A stretch of 64,000 nucleotides of DNA from Reyranella aquatilis (GTDB lineage Bacteria; Pseudomonadota; Alphaproteobacteria; Reyranellales; Reyranellaceae). This document shows, in pieces, positions 24,285 through 32,736 of this stretch. The notes beneath the pieces were generated by a model. That model was not told the DNA's origin and ran no database searches. It was given only the letters and a program-made list of their open reading frames with translations. How positions within the stretch are numbered: the first letter of the stretch is position 1; every line of letters starts with the position of its first letter. The position numbers and the translations under genes were made by a program. The stretch covers positions 62,001-126,000 of the forward strand of contig NZ_JAJISD010000013.1 in assembly GCF_020880995.1 (NCBI RefSeq). Reading direction: 5' to 3'.

Positions 24285-25391
24285 ATGAAAGAAGCCGGCT
24301 TGAAGCCTGACGCCCCTGGCCACAATCGGGCCCCCCTCACCTACAAGGACGCCGGCGTCGACATCGATGCGGGCGACGACCTCGTCGAGCACATCAAGCC
24401 GTTGGCCAGAAGCACCAACCGCCCCGGTGTGATGGGTGGGCTGGGCGGCTTCGGCGGGCTGTTCGACCTCAAGGCGGCGGGCTTCACCGATCCGATCCTC
24501 GTCTCCGGCACCGACGGCGTCGGCACCAAGCTCAAGGTCGCCATCGAGGCGGCCGTGCCGGACACGGTCGGCATCGACCTCGTCGCCATGTGCGTAAACG
24601 ACATCGTGGTGCAGGGCGCCGAGCCGCTGTTCTTCCTCGACTACTACGCCAGCGGCCGCCTCGACGTCGATGTCGGCCGTCGTCTGGTGGCGGGCATCGC
24701 CGAAGGCTGCCGGCGCGCCGGCTGCGCCTTGGTCGGCGGCGAGACGGCAGAGATGCCCGGCATGTACGTCGATGGCGACTACGATCTCGCCGGCTTCACG
24801 GTGGGCGCCGCCGAGCGCAATGCGCTGCTGCCGCGCACCGACATCGCGGAGGGCGATGTCGTCCTCGGCATCGCCTCGAGCGGCCCCCATTCCAACGGCT
24901 ATTCGCTGGTGCGCCGCGTCGTCGAGCGCAGCGGGCTGAAGTATTCCGACCGTGCCCCGTTCGCGGAAGCGACCCTGGGCGAGGCGCTGCTCGAACCGAC
25001 CCGGATCTACGTGAAGCAGCTCCTGAAGGTGATCCGCGGCACGGGCGCCATCAAGGGACTGGCCCACATCACCGGCGGCGGCCTGCCCGGCAACGTGCCG
25101 CGCTGCCTGCCCGACGGACTGCGCGCCCGCCTCGACGCGCGCACCTGGGGCGTGCCAACGGTCTTCCGGTGGCTCCGCGAGGTCGGCCAGGTGCCGACCG
25201 ACGACATGCTGCGCACCTTCAATTGCGGACTGGGCATGATCGTCGTGGTCGCACCGGCAGATGCCGCCCGCGTCGCCGCGGCCCTGAAGGAGACCGGTGA
25301 GACGGTGAGCGAGATCGGCGTCATCGAGAAGGCCCCGACGGACGAGGCCGACTGCGTGGTCGAGCACGCCGAAAGCCTATGGCGAAGCTGA
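24285..25391 (+). CDS. purM: Phosphoribosylformylglycinamidine cyclo-ligase (AIR synthetase)
   Basis: A 368-residue enzyme of step 5 in purine synthesis, closing the imidazole ring of FGAM with ATP to give AIR. It shows the PurM order: LTYKDAGVDIDAGDDLV, the Gly-rich GGLGGFGGLFDL, DGVGTKLKVA, VAMCVNDIVVQGAEPLFFLDY, VGGETAEMPGMY, GIASSGPHSNGYSLVR and AHITGGGLPGNVPR. The ATG at 24285 is the first that fits family length; no strong ribosome-binding site is visible, so the leader may be short. The stop overlaps purN by 13 bp. Confidence 0.96.
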   Translation: MKEAGLKPDAPGHNRAPLTYKDAGVDIDAGDDLVEHIKPLARSTNRPGVMGGLGGFGGLFDLKAAGFTDPILVSGTDGVGTKLKVAIEAAVPDTVGIDLVAMCVNDIVVQGAEPLFFLDYYASGRLDVDVGRRLVAGIAEGCRRAGCALVGGETAEMPGMYVDGDYDLAGFTVGAAERNALLPRTDIAEGDVVLGIASSGPHSNGYSLVRRVVERSGLKYSDRAPFAEATLGEALLEPTRIYVKQLLKVIRGTGAIKGLAHITGGGLPGNVPRCLPDGLRARLDARTWGVPTVFRWLREVGQVPTDDMLRTFNCGLGMIVVVAPADAARVAAALKETGETVSEIGVIEKAPTDEADCVVEHAESLWRS

Positions 25392-26029
25392 AGGTCGGTG
25401 TTCTCATCTCCGGCCGCGGCAGCAATCTCGCCGCCCTGATCGAAGCGGCCGGGGCGGCGGACTATCCGGCCGAAATCACCTGCGTGGTGAGCAACAAGGC
25501 CGACGCGCCCGGTCTCGGGATCGCTGCGGCCGCGGGCATTCCGACCACCCTCGTCTCCCACAGGGACCACCCCGATCGCGAGAGCTTCGACCGGGCCGTC
25601 TCGACCGAACTCGAACGGCATGGCGTCGGGCTGGTTGTGCTGGCGGGCTTCATGCGGATCTTCAGCCCCTGGTTCCCCGCCCGATGGGCGGACCGCCTGA
25701 TCAACATCCACCCCTCGCTGCTGCCGGCCTTCAAGGGCATGCACGTGCAGCGGCAGGCGCTCGACGCCGGAGTCCGGGTGAGCGGCTGCACGGCCCACCT
25801 TGTGACGCCCGATCTCGATTCCGGCCCGATCATCGCGCAGGCCGCAGTCCCGGTACTGGCCGGCGACACAGAGGAGAGTCTGTCGGCGCGAATCCTGCGC
25901 CAGGAGCACCGGCTCTATCCGCTGGTCGTGCGCTGGTTCGCCGAGGGGCGCGTGAACATTTCGGGCGGCAAGGTCATGGTCCAAGGCATCGCGTGCGACG
26001 CCACGCTCCTCTTTTCTCCCCAACCCTAG
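25379..26029 (+). CDS. purN: Phosphoribosylglycinamide formyltransferase
   Basis: A 216-residue 10-formyl-THF-dependent transformylase making formyl-GAR in purine synthesis. Signature elements are the N-terminal LISGRGSNLAAL phosphate loop, VSNKADAPGL, GFMRIFSPWF, the catalytic block INIHPSLLPAFKG with the Asn-His pair, and the Asp in TPDLDSGPII. It overlaps purM by 13 bp, so the two are translationally coupled. Confidence 0.96.
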   Translation: MAKLKVGVLISGRGSNLAALIEAAGAADYPAEITCVVSNKADAPGLGIAAAAGIPTTLVSHRDHPDRESFDRAVSTELERHGVGLVVLAGFMRIFSPWFPARWADRLINIHPSLLPAFKGMHVQRQALDAGVRVSGCTAHLVTPDLDSGPIIAQAAVPVLAGDTEESLSARILRQEHRLYPLVVRWFAEGRVNISGGKVMVQGIACDATLLFSPQP

Positions 26030-26069
26030 TTGGTTATAACCTCGCCAACGTTTTCAACGGGGACGAGAC

Positions 26070-26273
26070 ATGGCTGAAGCGCAGGACGACTATCCGGCTC
26101 ACCTGGCGACTTACACGTCGTTCAACAAGCTGGTGACCTTTTCGATCCTCTGGATCGTCCTGGTGCTGGTCTCGATGGCGATCGGCCTCGTGGGCCATCT
26201 GCCCCTGCTGGCCCTCGTGATGGGCATCGGCGGCTCGATTGCGCTGCTGATCGCGTTCGCCATCCTGAGCTGA
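26070..26273 (+). CDS. aa3-type cytochrome c oxidase subunit IV
   Basis: A 67-residue small membrane protein matching the bacterial aa3 oxidase subunit IV family. It has a soluble N-terminus with the HLATYTSFNKLVTFSI pattern, then two hydrophobic segments (LWIVLVLVSMAIGLVG and LLALVMGIGGSIALLIAFAIL). In Paracoccus/Rhodobacter oxidases it is a peripheral helix of the complex. Finding it away from the other oxidase genes is common. A strong terminator follows. Confidence 0.85.
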   Translation: MAEAQDDYPAHLATYTSFNKLVTFSILWIVLVLVSMAIGLVGHLPLLALVMGIGGSIALLIAFAILS

Positions 26274-26298
26274 CGCGGCGTCACCGACCGCGCAAAAG

Positions 26299-26327
26299 AA
26301 AAGCGGCCCGATGGGCCGCTTTTTTTG
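26299..26327 (+). terminator. Rho-independent terminator after oxidase subunit IV
   Basis: A 9-bp stem aagcggccc (26301-26309) / gggccgctt (26313-26321) with a 3-nt loop is followed by a T tract to 26326. The A-rich stretch before it makes it usable in the other direction too, so it probably also ends ndk transcription from the minus strand. Confidence 0.92.
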
Positions 26328-26346
26328 TGTCTGGCGGGCTTTCGCC

Positions 26347-26769
26347 TCAGCCGACGATCTCTGAGCCCGCGAAGAAGTAGGCGATCTCGATGGCGGCGTT
26401 CTCGGGCGAGTCCGAGCCGTGCACCGAGTTGGCTTCGATCGACTCGGCGAAGTCCTTGCGGATCGTGCCGGCGTCAGCGTTGGCCGGGTTGGTGGCGCCC
26501 ATGATCTCGCGGTTCTTGGCGACGGCGTTCTCGCCCTCCAGGACCTGCACCACGACCGGGCCGGAGGTCATGAAGGTGCACAGGTCATTGAAGAACGGAC
26601 GGGCCTTGTGGACGCCGTAGAACTGCTCGGCCTGGGCGCGGCTCATGTGGATGCGCTTCTGGGCGACGATGCGCAGGCCCTTCTCCTCGAAGCGGGCGTT
26701 GATCTTGCCGGTGAGGTTCCGGCGGGTCGCGTCCGGCTTGATGATCGAGAAAGTACGTTCGACGGCCAT
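26347..26769 (-). CDS. ndk: Nucleoside diphosphate kinase
   Basis: A 140-residue enzyme that transfers the ATP gamma-phosphate to nucleoside diphosphates through a phosphohistidine. It has ERTFSIIKPDATRRNL at the N-terminus, GPVVVQVLEGENAV, REIMGATNPANADAGTIRKDF, and the active-site His in NSVHGSDSPENA. The start at 26769 (MAVERTF) has a gaggga element upstream; the frame extends further up without further homology. It is divergent from the ABC-F gene. Confidence 0.96.
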   Translation of the reverse strand: MAVERTFSIIKPDATRRNLTGKINARFEEKGLRIVAQKRIHMSRAQAEQFYGVHKARPFFNDLCTFMTSGPVVVQVLEGENAVAKNREIMGATNPANADAGTIRKDFAESIEANSVHGSDSPENAAIEIAYFFAGSEIVG

Positions 26770-26895
26770 GAATTCCCTCGTGCTGTCCGTGATTTCAGCG
26801 TGTGGGCGCGCCTTATAGACGCGGTGCCCATGGCCGGCAAGCGGGGCCAATGTCCTTGGTTTGCGGCCAAATCGCATGGTAAATGCCCGCCGCCC

Positions 26896-28773
26896 ATGCT
26901 CCACATCAACGACATCTCCTTCCGCCACGGCGAGAGGGTGCTCTTCGACCGCGCCTCCGCGTCCCTTTCGGACGGCTGGAAGGTCGGACTGGTCGGTCGC
27001 AACGGCGCCGGCAAGTCCACCCTGCTGCGCCTGATCCAGGGGCAGATCGAGGCCGACAGCGGCGAGATCAACCTGATGGGCAGGACACGGGTCGGCTCGG
27101 TGCCGCAGGACCCTCCCGGCGGCGACATCGCGGTGATCGACGCCGTGCTGGCCGCGGACGTCGAGCGCAGTGCCCTGTTGGCCGAGGACGAGACCTGCCA
27201 GGACGGTGTGCGCCTCGCCGAGATCCATGCCCGTCTCGAGGAAATCGGCGCGGCCGCTGCACCTTCGCGCGCGGCCTCGATCCTGAACGGCCTGGGCTTC
27301 GACAACGAGAAGCAGTCCCGCCCCTGCGGCGAGTTCTCAGGCGGCTGGCGCATGCGCGTGGCGCTCGCCGGCACGCTGTTCAGCAGTCCCGACCTGCTGA
27401 TCCTCGACGAGCCGTCGAACCATCTCGACGTCGAGGCCATGATCTGGCTGACGGAGTACCTTAAGCGGTTCCGCAACACCGTTCTGATGGTGAGCCACGA
27501 CCGCGACCTGCTGAACGACGTCTGCGACCACATCGTCCACATCGACCAGCAGAAGCTCGTGGCCTACACCGGCAACTACGACTTCTTCGAGCGCACCCGC
27601 GCCGAGCGACTCGCCAACGACGCCGCCCAGCAGGCCAAGCTGGCTGCACAGCGCAAGCACATGCAGGCCTTCGTCGACCGTTTCAAGGCCAAGGCCAGCA
27701 AGGCGCGCCAGGCGCAGTCGCGCATGAAGATGATCGAGAAGCTGGGGCCCGTGGCCTCGGTACCGATCGACGAGCGCATCTCATTCAACTTCCCCTCGCC
27801 CGACATCCTCGCTTCCCCGATCGAGACGCTCGACGACGTGTCGGTCGGCTATCCCGACGGGCCGCTGGTGCTGCGCAACCTCGACCTGCGCATCGACATG
27901 GAAGACCGCATCGCGCTGCTCGGCCAGAACGGCAACGGCAAGTCGACCTTCATCCGCCTGATCTCGCAGCGCCTGGAGCCGCGCGAAGGCCAGTTGAAGA
28001 AGACACCCAAGCTGCGCGTCGGTTACTTCTCGCAGGATCAGGAAGAGAGCCTCGACTTCGAGGCGACTCCGTTCGATCACATGGCCCGCGCGCTCGGACC
28101 GGGCGCCGGCGAGGCCAAGGTGCGCGCCCAGCTCGGCCGCTTCGGCTTCTCGCGCGACCGCGCCAATCTCAAGGTCGGCGTCATGTCGGGCGGCGAGAAG
28201 ACCCGCCTGCTGCTGGCGCTGGCCACCCGCACCGCGCCGCACCTGCTGCTGCTCGACGAGCCGACCAACCATCTCGACATGGATGCGCGCGCCTCGCTGG
28301 TCGACGCCATCAACGACTTCGAGGGCGCCGTCGTGCTGGTGAGCCACGACACGCATCTCGTGAAGATGGTCGCCGACGCGCTCTGGGTCGTCGAGAAGGG
28401 CACGGTGAAACCGTTCGACGGCGACATCGATGAGTACCAAGCGAAGCTGCTGAAGGAGCGCGGCGCCCGCCCCCCCAAGGCCGAGAAACCGGCGGATGCG
28501 GGCAGCAAGAAGGACCAGCGCAAGGCGGCTGCCGACAACCGCACCAACAAGGCGCCGCTCAAGAAGGCCGTCGACAGCGCGGAGAAGATGCTGGCCCGCC
28601 TCACCGAGCAGCTGAACGGCGTGCTCGCCAAGCTGGGCGACCCGGCGATCTATGCCGGACCGGGCAGCGTCGTGACCGAGCTGCAGAAGGAAAAGGCGCG
28701 CCTCGAGCGTGAGGTCGAGAATGCCGAGAAGCGCTGGCTGACAGCGCAGGAAGCGCTGGAAGCCGCCGCCTGA
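26896..28773 (+). CDS. ABC-F family ribosome-associated ATPase (YheS/Uup-like)
   Basis: A 625-residue soluble protein with two ABC ATPase domains and no membrane segments. Domain 1 has Walker A VGRNGAGKST, signature SGGWRMRVALA and Walker B LLILDEPSNHLD. The inter-domain (PtIM) linker contains the basic helix DRFKAKASKARQAQSRMKMIEKL. Domain 2 has LGQNGNGKST, SGGEKTRLLLA and LLLLDEPTNHLD. A Lys/Ala-rich linker leads to a C-terminal coiled coil (from about 555). This layout fits ABC-F translation factors that act on the ribosomal E site, closest in type to YheS. It ends 3 bp from the convergent MFS gene. Confidence 0.93.
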   Translation: MLHINDISFRHGERVLFDRASASLSDGWKVGLVGRNGAGKSTLLRLIQGQIEADSGEINLMGRTRVGSVPQDPPGGDIAVIDAVLAADVERSALLAEDETCQDGVRLAEIHARLEEIGAAAAPSRAASILNGLGFDNEKQSRPCGEFSGGWRMRVALAGTLFSSPDLLILDEPSNHLDVEAMIWLTEYLKRFRNTVLMVSHDRDLLNDVCDHIVHIDQQKLVAYTGNYDFFERTRAERLANDAAQQAKLAAQRKHMQAFVDRFKAKASKARQAQSRMKMIEKLGPVASVPIDERISFNFPSPDILASPIETLDDVSVGYPDGPLVLRNLDLRIDMEDRIALLGQNGNGKSTFIRLISQRLEPREGQLKKTPKLRVGYFSQDQEESLDFEATPFDHMARALGPGAGEAKVRAQLGRFGFSRDRANLKVGVMSGGEKTRLLLALATRTAPHLLLLDEPTNHLDMDARASLVDAINDFEGAVVLVSHDTHLVKMVADALWVVEKGTVKPFDGDIDEYQAKLLKERGARPPKAEKPADAGSKKDQRKAAADNRTNKAPLKKAVDSAEKMLARLTEQLNGVLAKLGDPAIYAGPGSVVTELQKEKARLEREVENAEKRWLTAQEALEAAA

Positions 28774-28776
28774 CGC

Positions 28777-30015
28777 CTATTCCGCGACGGCGGGATAGGC
28801 CGGCTTTGGCGTGCTGCTGTGCCGGATCAGCATCACCATCCCGGCGTTGAACGTATAGAGCCCGACGGCGATCCAGAAGATGACGGCCGGAAGGCCGCTG
28901 TTCATAAGGAAGCCGAACAGCGGCGGCGCCACGAACGAGCCGATGTCGAGGCCGGAATAGACGAAGCCGAAGACTTTGCCCGAGGCACCGGGCGGCGTGG
29001 CGTTGCGCACGATCATGTCGCGCGACGGATTGGTGATGCCCCCAGCCGCACCCGCCAGCGCCAGCAGGATCGGCAGTAAGGTCGCCGGCACCGTCTGGGT
29101 GGCGATCGGCACCGTGAGACAGGCCGCCGCCAGCAGGCCGAACGCCGCGACGAGATCGTGCCGGCGCACGCGGTCGGCGAAGTAGCCGCCCACCAGGATG
29201 CCGCCGGCCGAACCGACAATGAACACGATCAGGCAGAAGGCGGCATAGTTCTCGGTGACGCCGAACATGCTGCTCCAGGCCGGCACCGCGAACTGCTGGA
29301 TCCCCACGGTGTTGGCCGCGATCAGCGCGAAGTACGCCAGGCAGAGCAGCAGCGCCGGCTGCAGGAACAGCGCCAGCCCCGGCTTTGCGCCCGGCTGCGC
29401 GGCGGCGGCACGCACCTTCACGCGATGGTCGACCAGCTCCTCGCGATGCATGAAGACCAGCACCGAAAGGACGATGCCGGGCAGCGCTCCGATCAGCGCC
29501 GCCCCCACCCAGCCGAACAGGCTGTCGAGGAAGTACATCACCGGCGCCGCGGCCCAGCCCAGCGAACCGCCGAGCCCATGGATGCTGAACGCACGGCCGA
29601 GCCGGTTCTGGCTGACCGACGAATTGAGCAGCGCGAAGTCGGCCGGATGGAAGACCGAGTTGCCCAGGCCGGCGATCACGGCGATGAAGGCGAACCCCGC
29701 GAAGGAATGCGCGAACGAAATGCAGGCGAGGCCGAGGCCGACGACGAGCAGGCCTCCGGCGAGGATGGGCCGGGCGCCAAACCGGTCGACAGCGAAGCCG
29801 GCGGCCGTCTGCGCGACGCCGGAGACGCCGTAGAAAATGCCGGCGAGCAGGCCGACATCGGCGTAGCTCAGCCCCACTTCCTGGCGGACGATCAGGAGCA
29901 TCGTCGCGAAGGCGAGTTGGTAGTAGTGGCTAGCGCCGTGGGCAACGCCGATCAAGCTGATCACCCGGAAATCATGCCGAAGCGGCGGCGTGGCGGTTGC
30001 AGCGGACATGGACAC
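28777..30015 (-). CDS. MFS transporter (fosmidomycin-resistance-like)
   Basis: A 412-residue carrier with twelve predicted hydrophobic segments. The opening VISLIGVAHGASHYYQL and the GLSYADVGLLAGIFYGVSGVAQ pattern resemble FSR-type (fosmidomycin resistance) MFS proteins. A typical VDRFGARP loop follows TM2, and HPADFALL lies in the TM4-5 region. The export substrate is unknown. It converges on the ABC-F gene with a 2-3 bp gap and no terminator, so transcripts from both sides probably overlap there. Met residues at 1 and 3 are both possible starts. Confidence 0.85.
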   Translation of the reverse strand: MSMSAATATPPLRHDFRVISLIGVAHGASHYYQLAFATMLLIVRQEVGLSYADVGLLAGIFYGVSGVAQTAAGFAVDRFGARPILAGGLLVVGLGLACISFAHSFAGFAFIAVIAGLGNSVFHPADFALLNSSVSQNRLGRAFSIHGLGGSLGWAAAPVMYFLDSLFGWVGAALIGALPGIVLSVLVFMHREELVDHRVKVRAAAAQPGAKPGLALFLQPALLLCLAYFALIAANTVGIQQFAVPAWSSMFGVTENYAAFCLIVFIVGSAGGILVGGYFADRVRRHDLVAAFGLLAAACLTVPIATQTVPATLLPILLALAGAAGGITNPSRDMIVRNATPPGASGKVFGFVYSGLDIGSFVAPPLFGFLMNSGLPAVIFWIAVGLYTFNAGMVMLIRHSSTPKPAYPAVAE

Positions 30016-30140
30016 CTCGTCCCCGCGATCATAGGCGATCCGCAGCGCGAACGCCGGTTGAATTGCGCGGGGTAGCCATGCGTGATGACGCGCTGCGGCG
30101 GCCCTTGTAGTGTCCCGGCGGCAAGAGGGAGAAACGCATC

Positions 30141-31178
30141 ATGAAGCGCTGGAAGCATCGTCCTGAAGGATCGACCTGGGGCGACTGGGGCGACGACGAC
30201 CAGCTCGGCCGCCTCAATCTGATCACCCCGAAGAAGGTGCTGGAGGGCATCGCCGAGGTGAAGGAAGGCCTGTCGTTCTGCCTCAGCCTGCCGCTCGACT
30301 TTCCCGGCGGCAACGTCCTGAATCCGCGCCGCCTGCCGCCGGTCCTCTCGCCGACCGGCGACGAGAACGGCTGGCGCTTCAACTTCCTGACCAACAGCCT
30401 GAACCCGCTGTTCGCCGACGTGGCGAGCGACGACCGTGTGATCCTCACCCTGCAGTATTCGACGCAGTGGGACACGCTGGCCCATGTCGGCGGCCTGTTC
30501 GATGCCGACGGCGACGGCGTACCCGAGCCGCTCTACTACAACGGCTTCAAGCCCGGCTCCGACGTGGTCGGCCCGCAGCCTGACGCCGGCCGAGACGGCT
30601 GCGGCCATCTCAGCTACGCCCACAAGCTCGGCGTCGAGAACATGGCGGCCAAGGCGATCCAGGGCCGCGCGGTACTGGTCGACCTCGAGAAGCACTACGG
30701 CCGCGACCACAAGTATGTGAGCTACGACGACTTCAGGCGCGTGCTCGAGGCCGACAAGGTGGTGGTGGAGCCCGGCGACATGCTGCTGCTGTACACCGGC
30801 TTCACCGACGAGATCATGAAGATGAACAAGAACGTCGACCCGGCGCGCGCCCACGCGATGTGCTGCGTCCTCGACGGCCGCGACAAGCAGCTGCTGCAGT
30901 GGATCACCGACAGCCAGATCTCCGCGCTGATCGCCGACAATTACGGCGTCGAGGCGGTGCCGGCCCGGCCCGGCCCCGAGGATGCCGAGCACCCGTCGCT
31001 ACCGATCCACAATCACTGCCTGTTCAAGCTGGGCCTCAACCTCGGCGAGATCTGGTGGCTGAAGGACCTGGCGCTATGGCTGCGTGAGCGGAAGCGGTCG
31101 CGCTTCCTGCTGACGGCGCCACCGCTGCGCCTGCCCGGCGCCGTGGGCTCGCCCGCGACTCCGGTCGCCACGGTCTGA
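30141..31178 (+). CDS. Cyclase-family (kynurenine formamidase-like) metal hydrolase
   Basis: A 345-residue member of the PF04199 cyclase family, whose known members hydrolyse formylkynurenine or other small amides and lactones with a divalent metal. The metal-binding region appears as QYSTQWDTLAHVGG, a Q-x-D-x-x-x-H variant of the canonical H-x-G-T-H-x-D pattern. Later conserved elements are ALIADNYGVEAVP and the IHNHCLFKLGLNLGEIW segment. A gagggagaaa ribosome-binding site supports the start. The FkbM-like gene follows after 12 bp. The family is solid, the substrate unknown. Confidence 0.85.
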   Translation: MKRWKHRPEGSTWGDWGDDDQLGRLNLITPKKVLEGIAEVKEGLSFCLSLPLDFPGGNVLNPRRLPPVLSPTGDENGWRFNFLTNSLNPLFADVASDDRVILTLQYSTQWDTLAHVGGLFDADGDGVPEPLYYNGFKPGSDVVGPQPDAGRDGCGHLSYAHKLGVENMAAKAIQGRAVLVDLEKHYGRDHKYVSYDDFRRVLEADKVVVEPGDMLLLYTGFTDEIMKMNKNVDPARAHAMCCVLDGRDKQLLQWITDSQISALIADNYGVEAVPARPGPEDAEHPSLPIHNHCLFKLGLNLGEIWWLKDLALWLRERKRSRFLLTAPPLRLPGAVGSPATPVATV

Positions 31179-31190
31179 GTCCGGCACGCG

Positions 31191-32276
31191 ATGTCGTTCC
31201 TTGCACTGGTCGCCCAAGGGCTGAAGGCGGAACGCTTCGCGCTGCTCGACATCGGCTGCTCCGGCGGCCTCGACCCGAAATGGCGTGCCTTCGGCGACAG
31301 GCTGAAGGCGCTGGGCATCGATGCGAGCGCAAGCGAATGCAAGCGTCTCGCGGCGGAAGAGCACAATCCCGAGGTCTCCTACGTGGCGGCCTTCGTGAGC
31401 CCCAGCGCCGACAAGCCGGTCGATCTGTCCGCCGGCCCGGCCGCGCCCCTGATCATGAAGATGCGCGACCGCATGAGCTTCATGCGCACACGCGAGATCC
31501 GTGACGCCCGGCTTCAGACAGCATCGGCCGAGGAGCAGCTCCGGCATAATGCCTGGGAGCTGACCGGCCTCGCCGATCCCAACAAGCCGGTGGTGGTGCC
31601 CGATCTTCTCGCCGAGCGCGGCTGGACCGATCTCGACTACATGAAGATCGACACCGACGGCATCGACTGGCAGATCCTGCAAAGTTTCGAGGGGCGCCTG
31701 CCCAAGGACCTGCTCGCCGTGCAGATGGAAGTGAACTTCGTGGGCGACGGCTCGCCCGACGAGCACTCCTTCCACAACACCGACCGCTTCATGCGCCGCC
31801 ATGGGTTCGACCTGTTCCGGCTGGACGTCCGCAACTACTCCTCGCGCGCGCTTCCTGCCCGCTACGTCTGGCCGACCCCCGCCGAAACCCATTCCGGCCG
31901 CCCCTTCCAGGGCGAGGCCTACTATGCGCTCGATCTGATGGGACCCAATGGCACGAGCAGGCTTGCCAGCCTGAGCGGCGAGAAGATCGCCAAGCTGGCC
32001 GCGATCCTGTCGGCCTGGGATGTGCCGGATGCCGCCGCCGAGCTGCTCCTCGGCGCGCGCGCCAGACTAGAGCCCGTCATGTCCGTCGATGGCGGCCTCG
32101 ACCTGCTCGCCGCCCAGACGCAGGGCAATCGCGCTCGCCCGCTCGACTATCGAAGCTACATGCAACGTTTCGAGTCCGATCCGCCGGACTTCTATCGCCC
32201 CGAAGGCCCCATCCCCTTGCGCGAGCGCCTCGCGGCGGCCTGGCGCGCTTACCTGAGGCCGCGCGACAGCCGCTAG
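31191..32276 (+). CDS. FkbM-like methyltransferase-fold protein, paralog 1
   Basis: A 361-residue protein. The N-terminal LLDIGCSGGLDPKWRAFG resembles a SAM-binding loop, with acidic LGIDASASEC next. Later come WTDLDYMKIDTDGIDWQILQSFEG and VQMEVNFVGDGSPDEHSFHNTDRFM, as in FkbM-type methyltransferases, then a roughly 110-residue C-terminal extension. A close paralog with the same order lies at 39386-40414. Its role is probably in glycan or secondary-metabolite methylation, but no acceptor can be named. It ends exactly against the convergent holC stop with no gap. Confidence 0.7.
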   Translation: MSFLALVAQGLKAERFALLDIGCSGGLDPKWRAFGDRLKALGIDASASECKRLAAEEHNPEVSYVAAFVSPSADKPVDLSAGPAAPLIMKMRDRMSFMRTREIRDARLQTASAEEQLRHNAWELTGLADPNKPVVVPDLLAERGWTDLDYMKIDTDGIDWQILQSFEGRLPKDLLAVQMEVNFVGDGSPDEHSFHNTDRFMRRHGFDLFRLDVRNYSSRALPARYVWPTPAETHSGRPFQGEAYYALDLMGPNGTSRLASLSGEKIAKLAAILSAWDVPDAAAELLLGARARLEPVMSVDGGLDLLAAQTQGNRARPLDYRSYMQRFESDPPDFYRPEGPIPLRERLAAAWRAYLRPRDSR

Positions 32277-32729
32277 CTATGCCTTCTTTTCCCAGCCGCC
32301 GCTGTCGGTCTGCTGCCAGTAGGCCACGGCGTGTCCGGCCGTCTTGTATTCCTTCCAGCGTTCGCGCGCGTCGGCGACGGCCGTGTCGTCGCGGCCGTCG
32401 AACAGTTCGAAGCAACGCTTGTAACCGCCGACCCTCTCGGACTTCGCCCGATCGGCCACGAACAGGAAGGCCGCTCCGTTCGGATTCTCGTCGAGATGAG
32501 TCAGCCAGATGGGCTGGCGATCGGCTTCGCCGTCGCGGGCGGCGCCGTGCGGCAGGAAGCCGTCGGGATCGTAGGTCCAGAGATGGGTGTTCAACGCATC
32601 CACCCGCTCCGCTGACCCAAGCAGCACGACCGCCCGCTCCCCCGCCTGCAGGGTCTTGGACAGCAGGCGCGGCAGCGTGTCTTCCAGCGACGATCGGGTC
32701 AGGTGATAGAAATTGACCTCGGTCGCCAT
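32277..32729 (-). CDS. holC: DNA polymerase III subunit chi
   Basis: A 150-residue HolC protein of the clamp-loader complex, which contacts SSB. It shows the family pattern: EVNFYHLTRSSLEDTLPRLLSKTLQAGERAVVLLGS, the LNTHLWTYDPDGFLPHG strand-turn, IWLTHLDENPNGAAFLFVAD, and RCFELFDGRD. It lies 7 bp downstream of pepA, the arrangement seen in many proteobacteria. The gene ends directly against the FkbM-like gene stop. Confidence 0.93.
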   Translation of the reverse strand: MATEVNFYHLTRSSLEDTLPRLLSKTLQAGERAVVLLGSAERVDALNTHLWTYDPDGFLPHGAARDGEADRQPIWLTHLDENPNGAAFLFVADRAKSERVGGYKRCFELFDGRDDTAVADARERWKEYKTAGHAVAYWQQTDSGGWEKKA

Positions 32730-32736
32730 TGGCGGA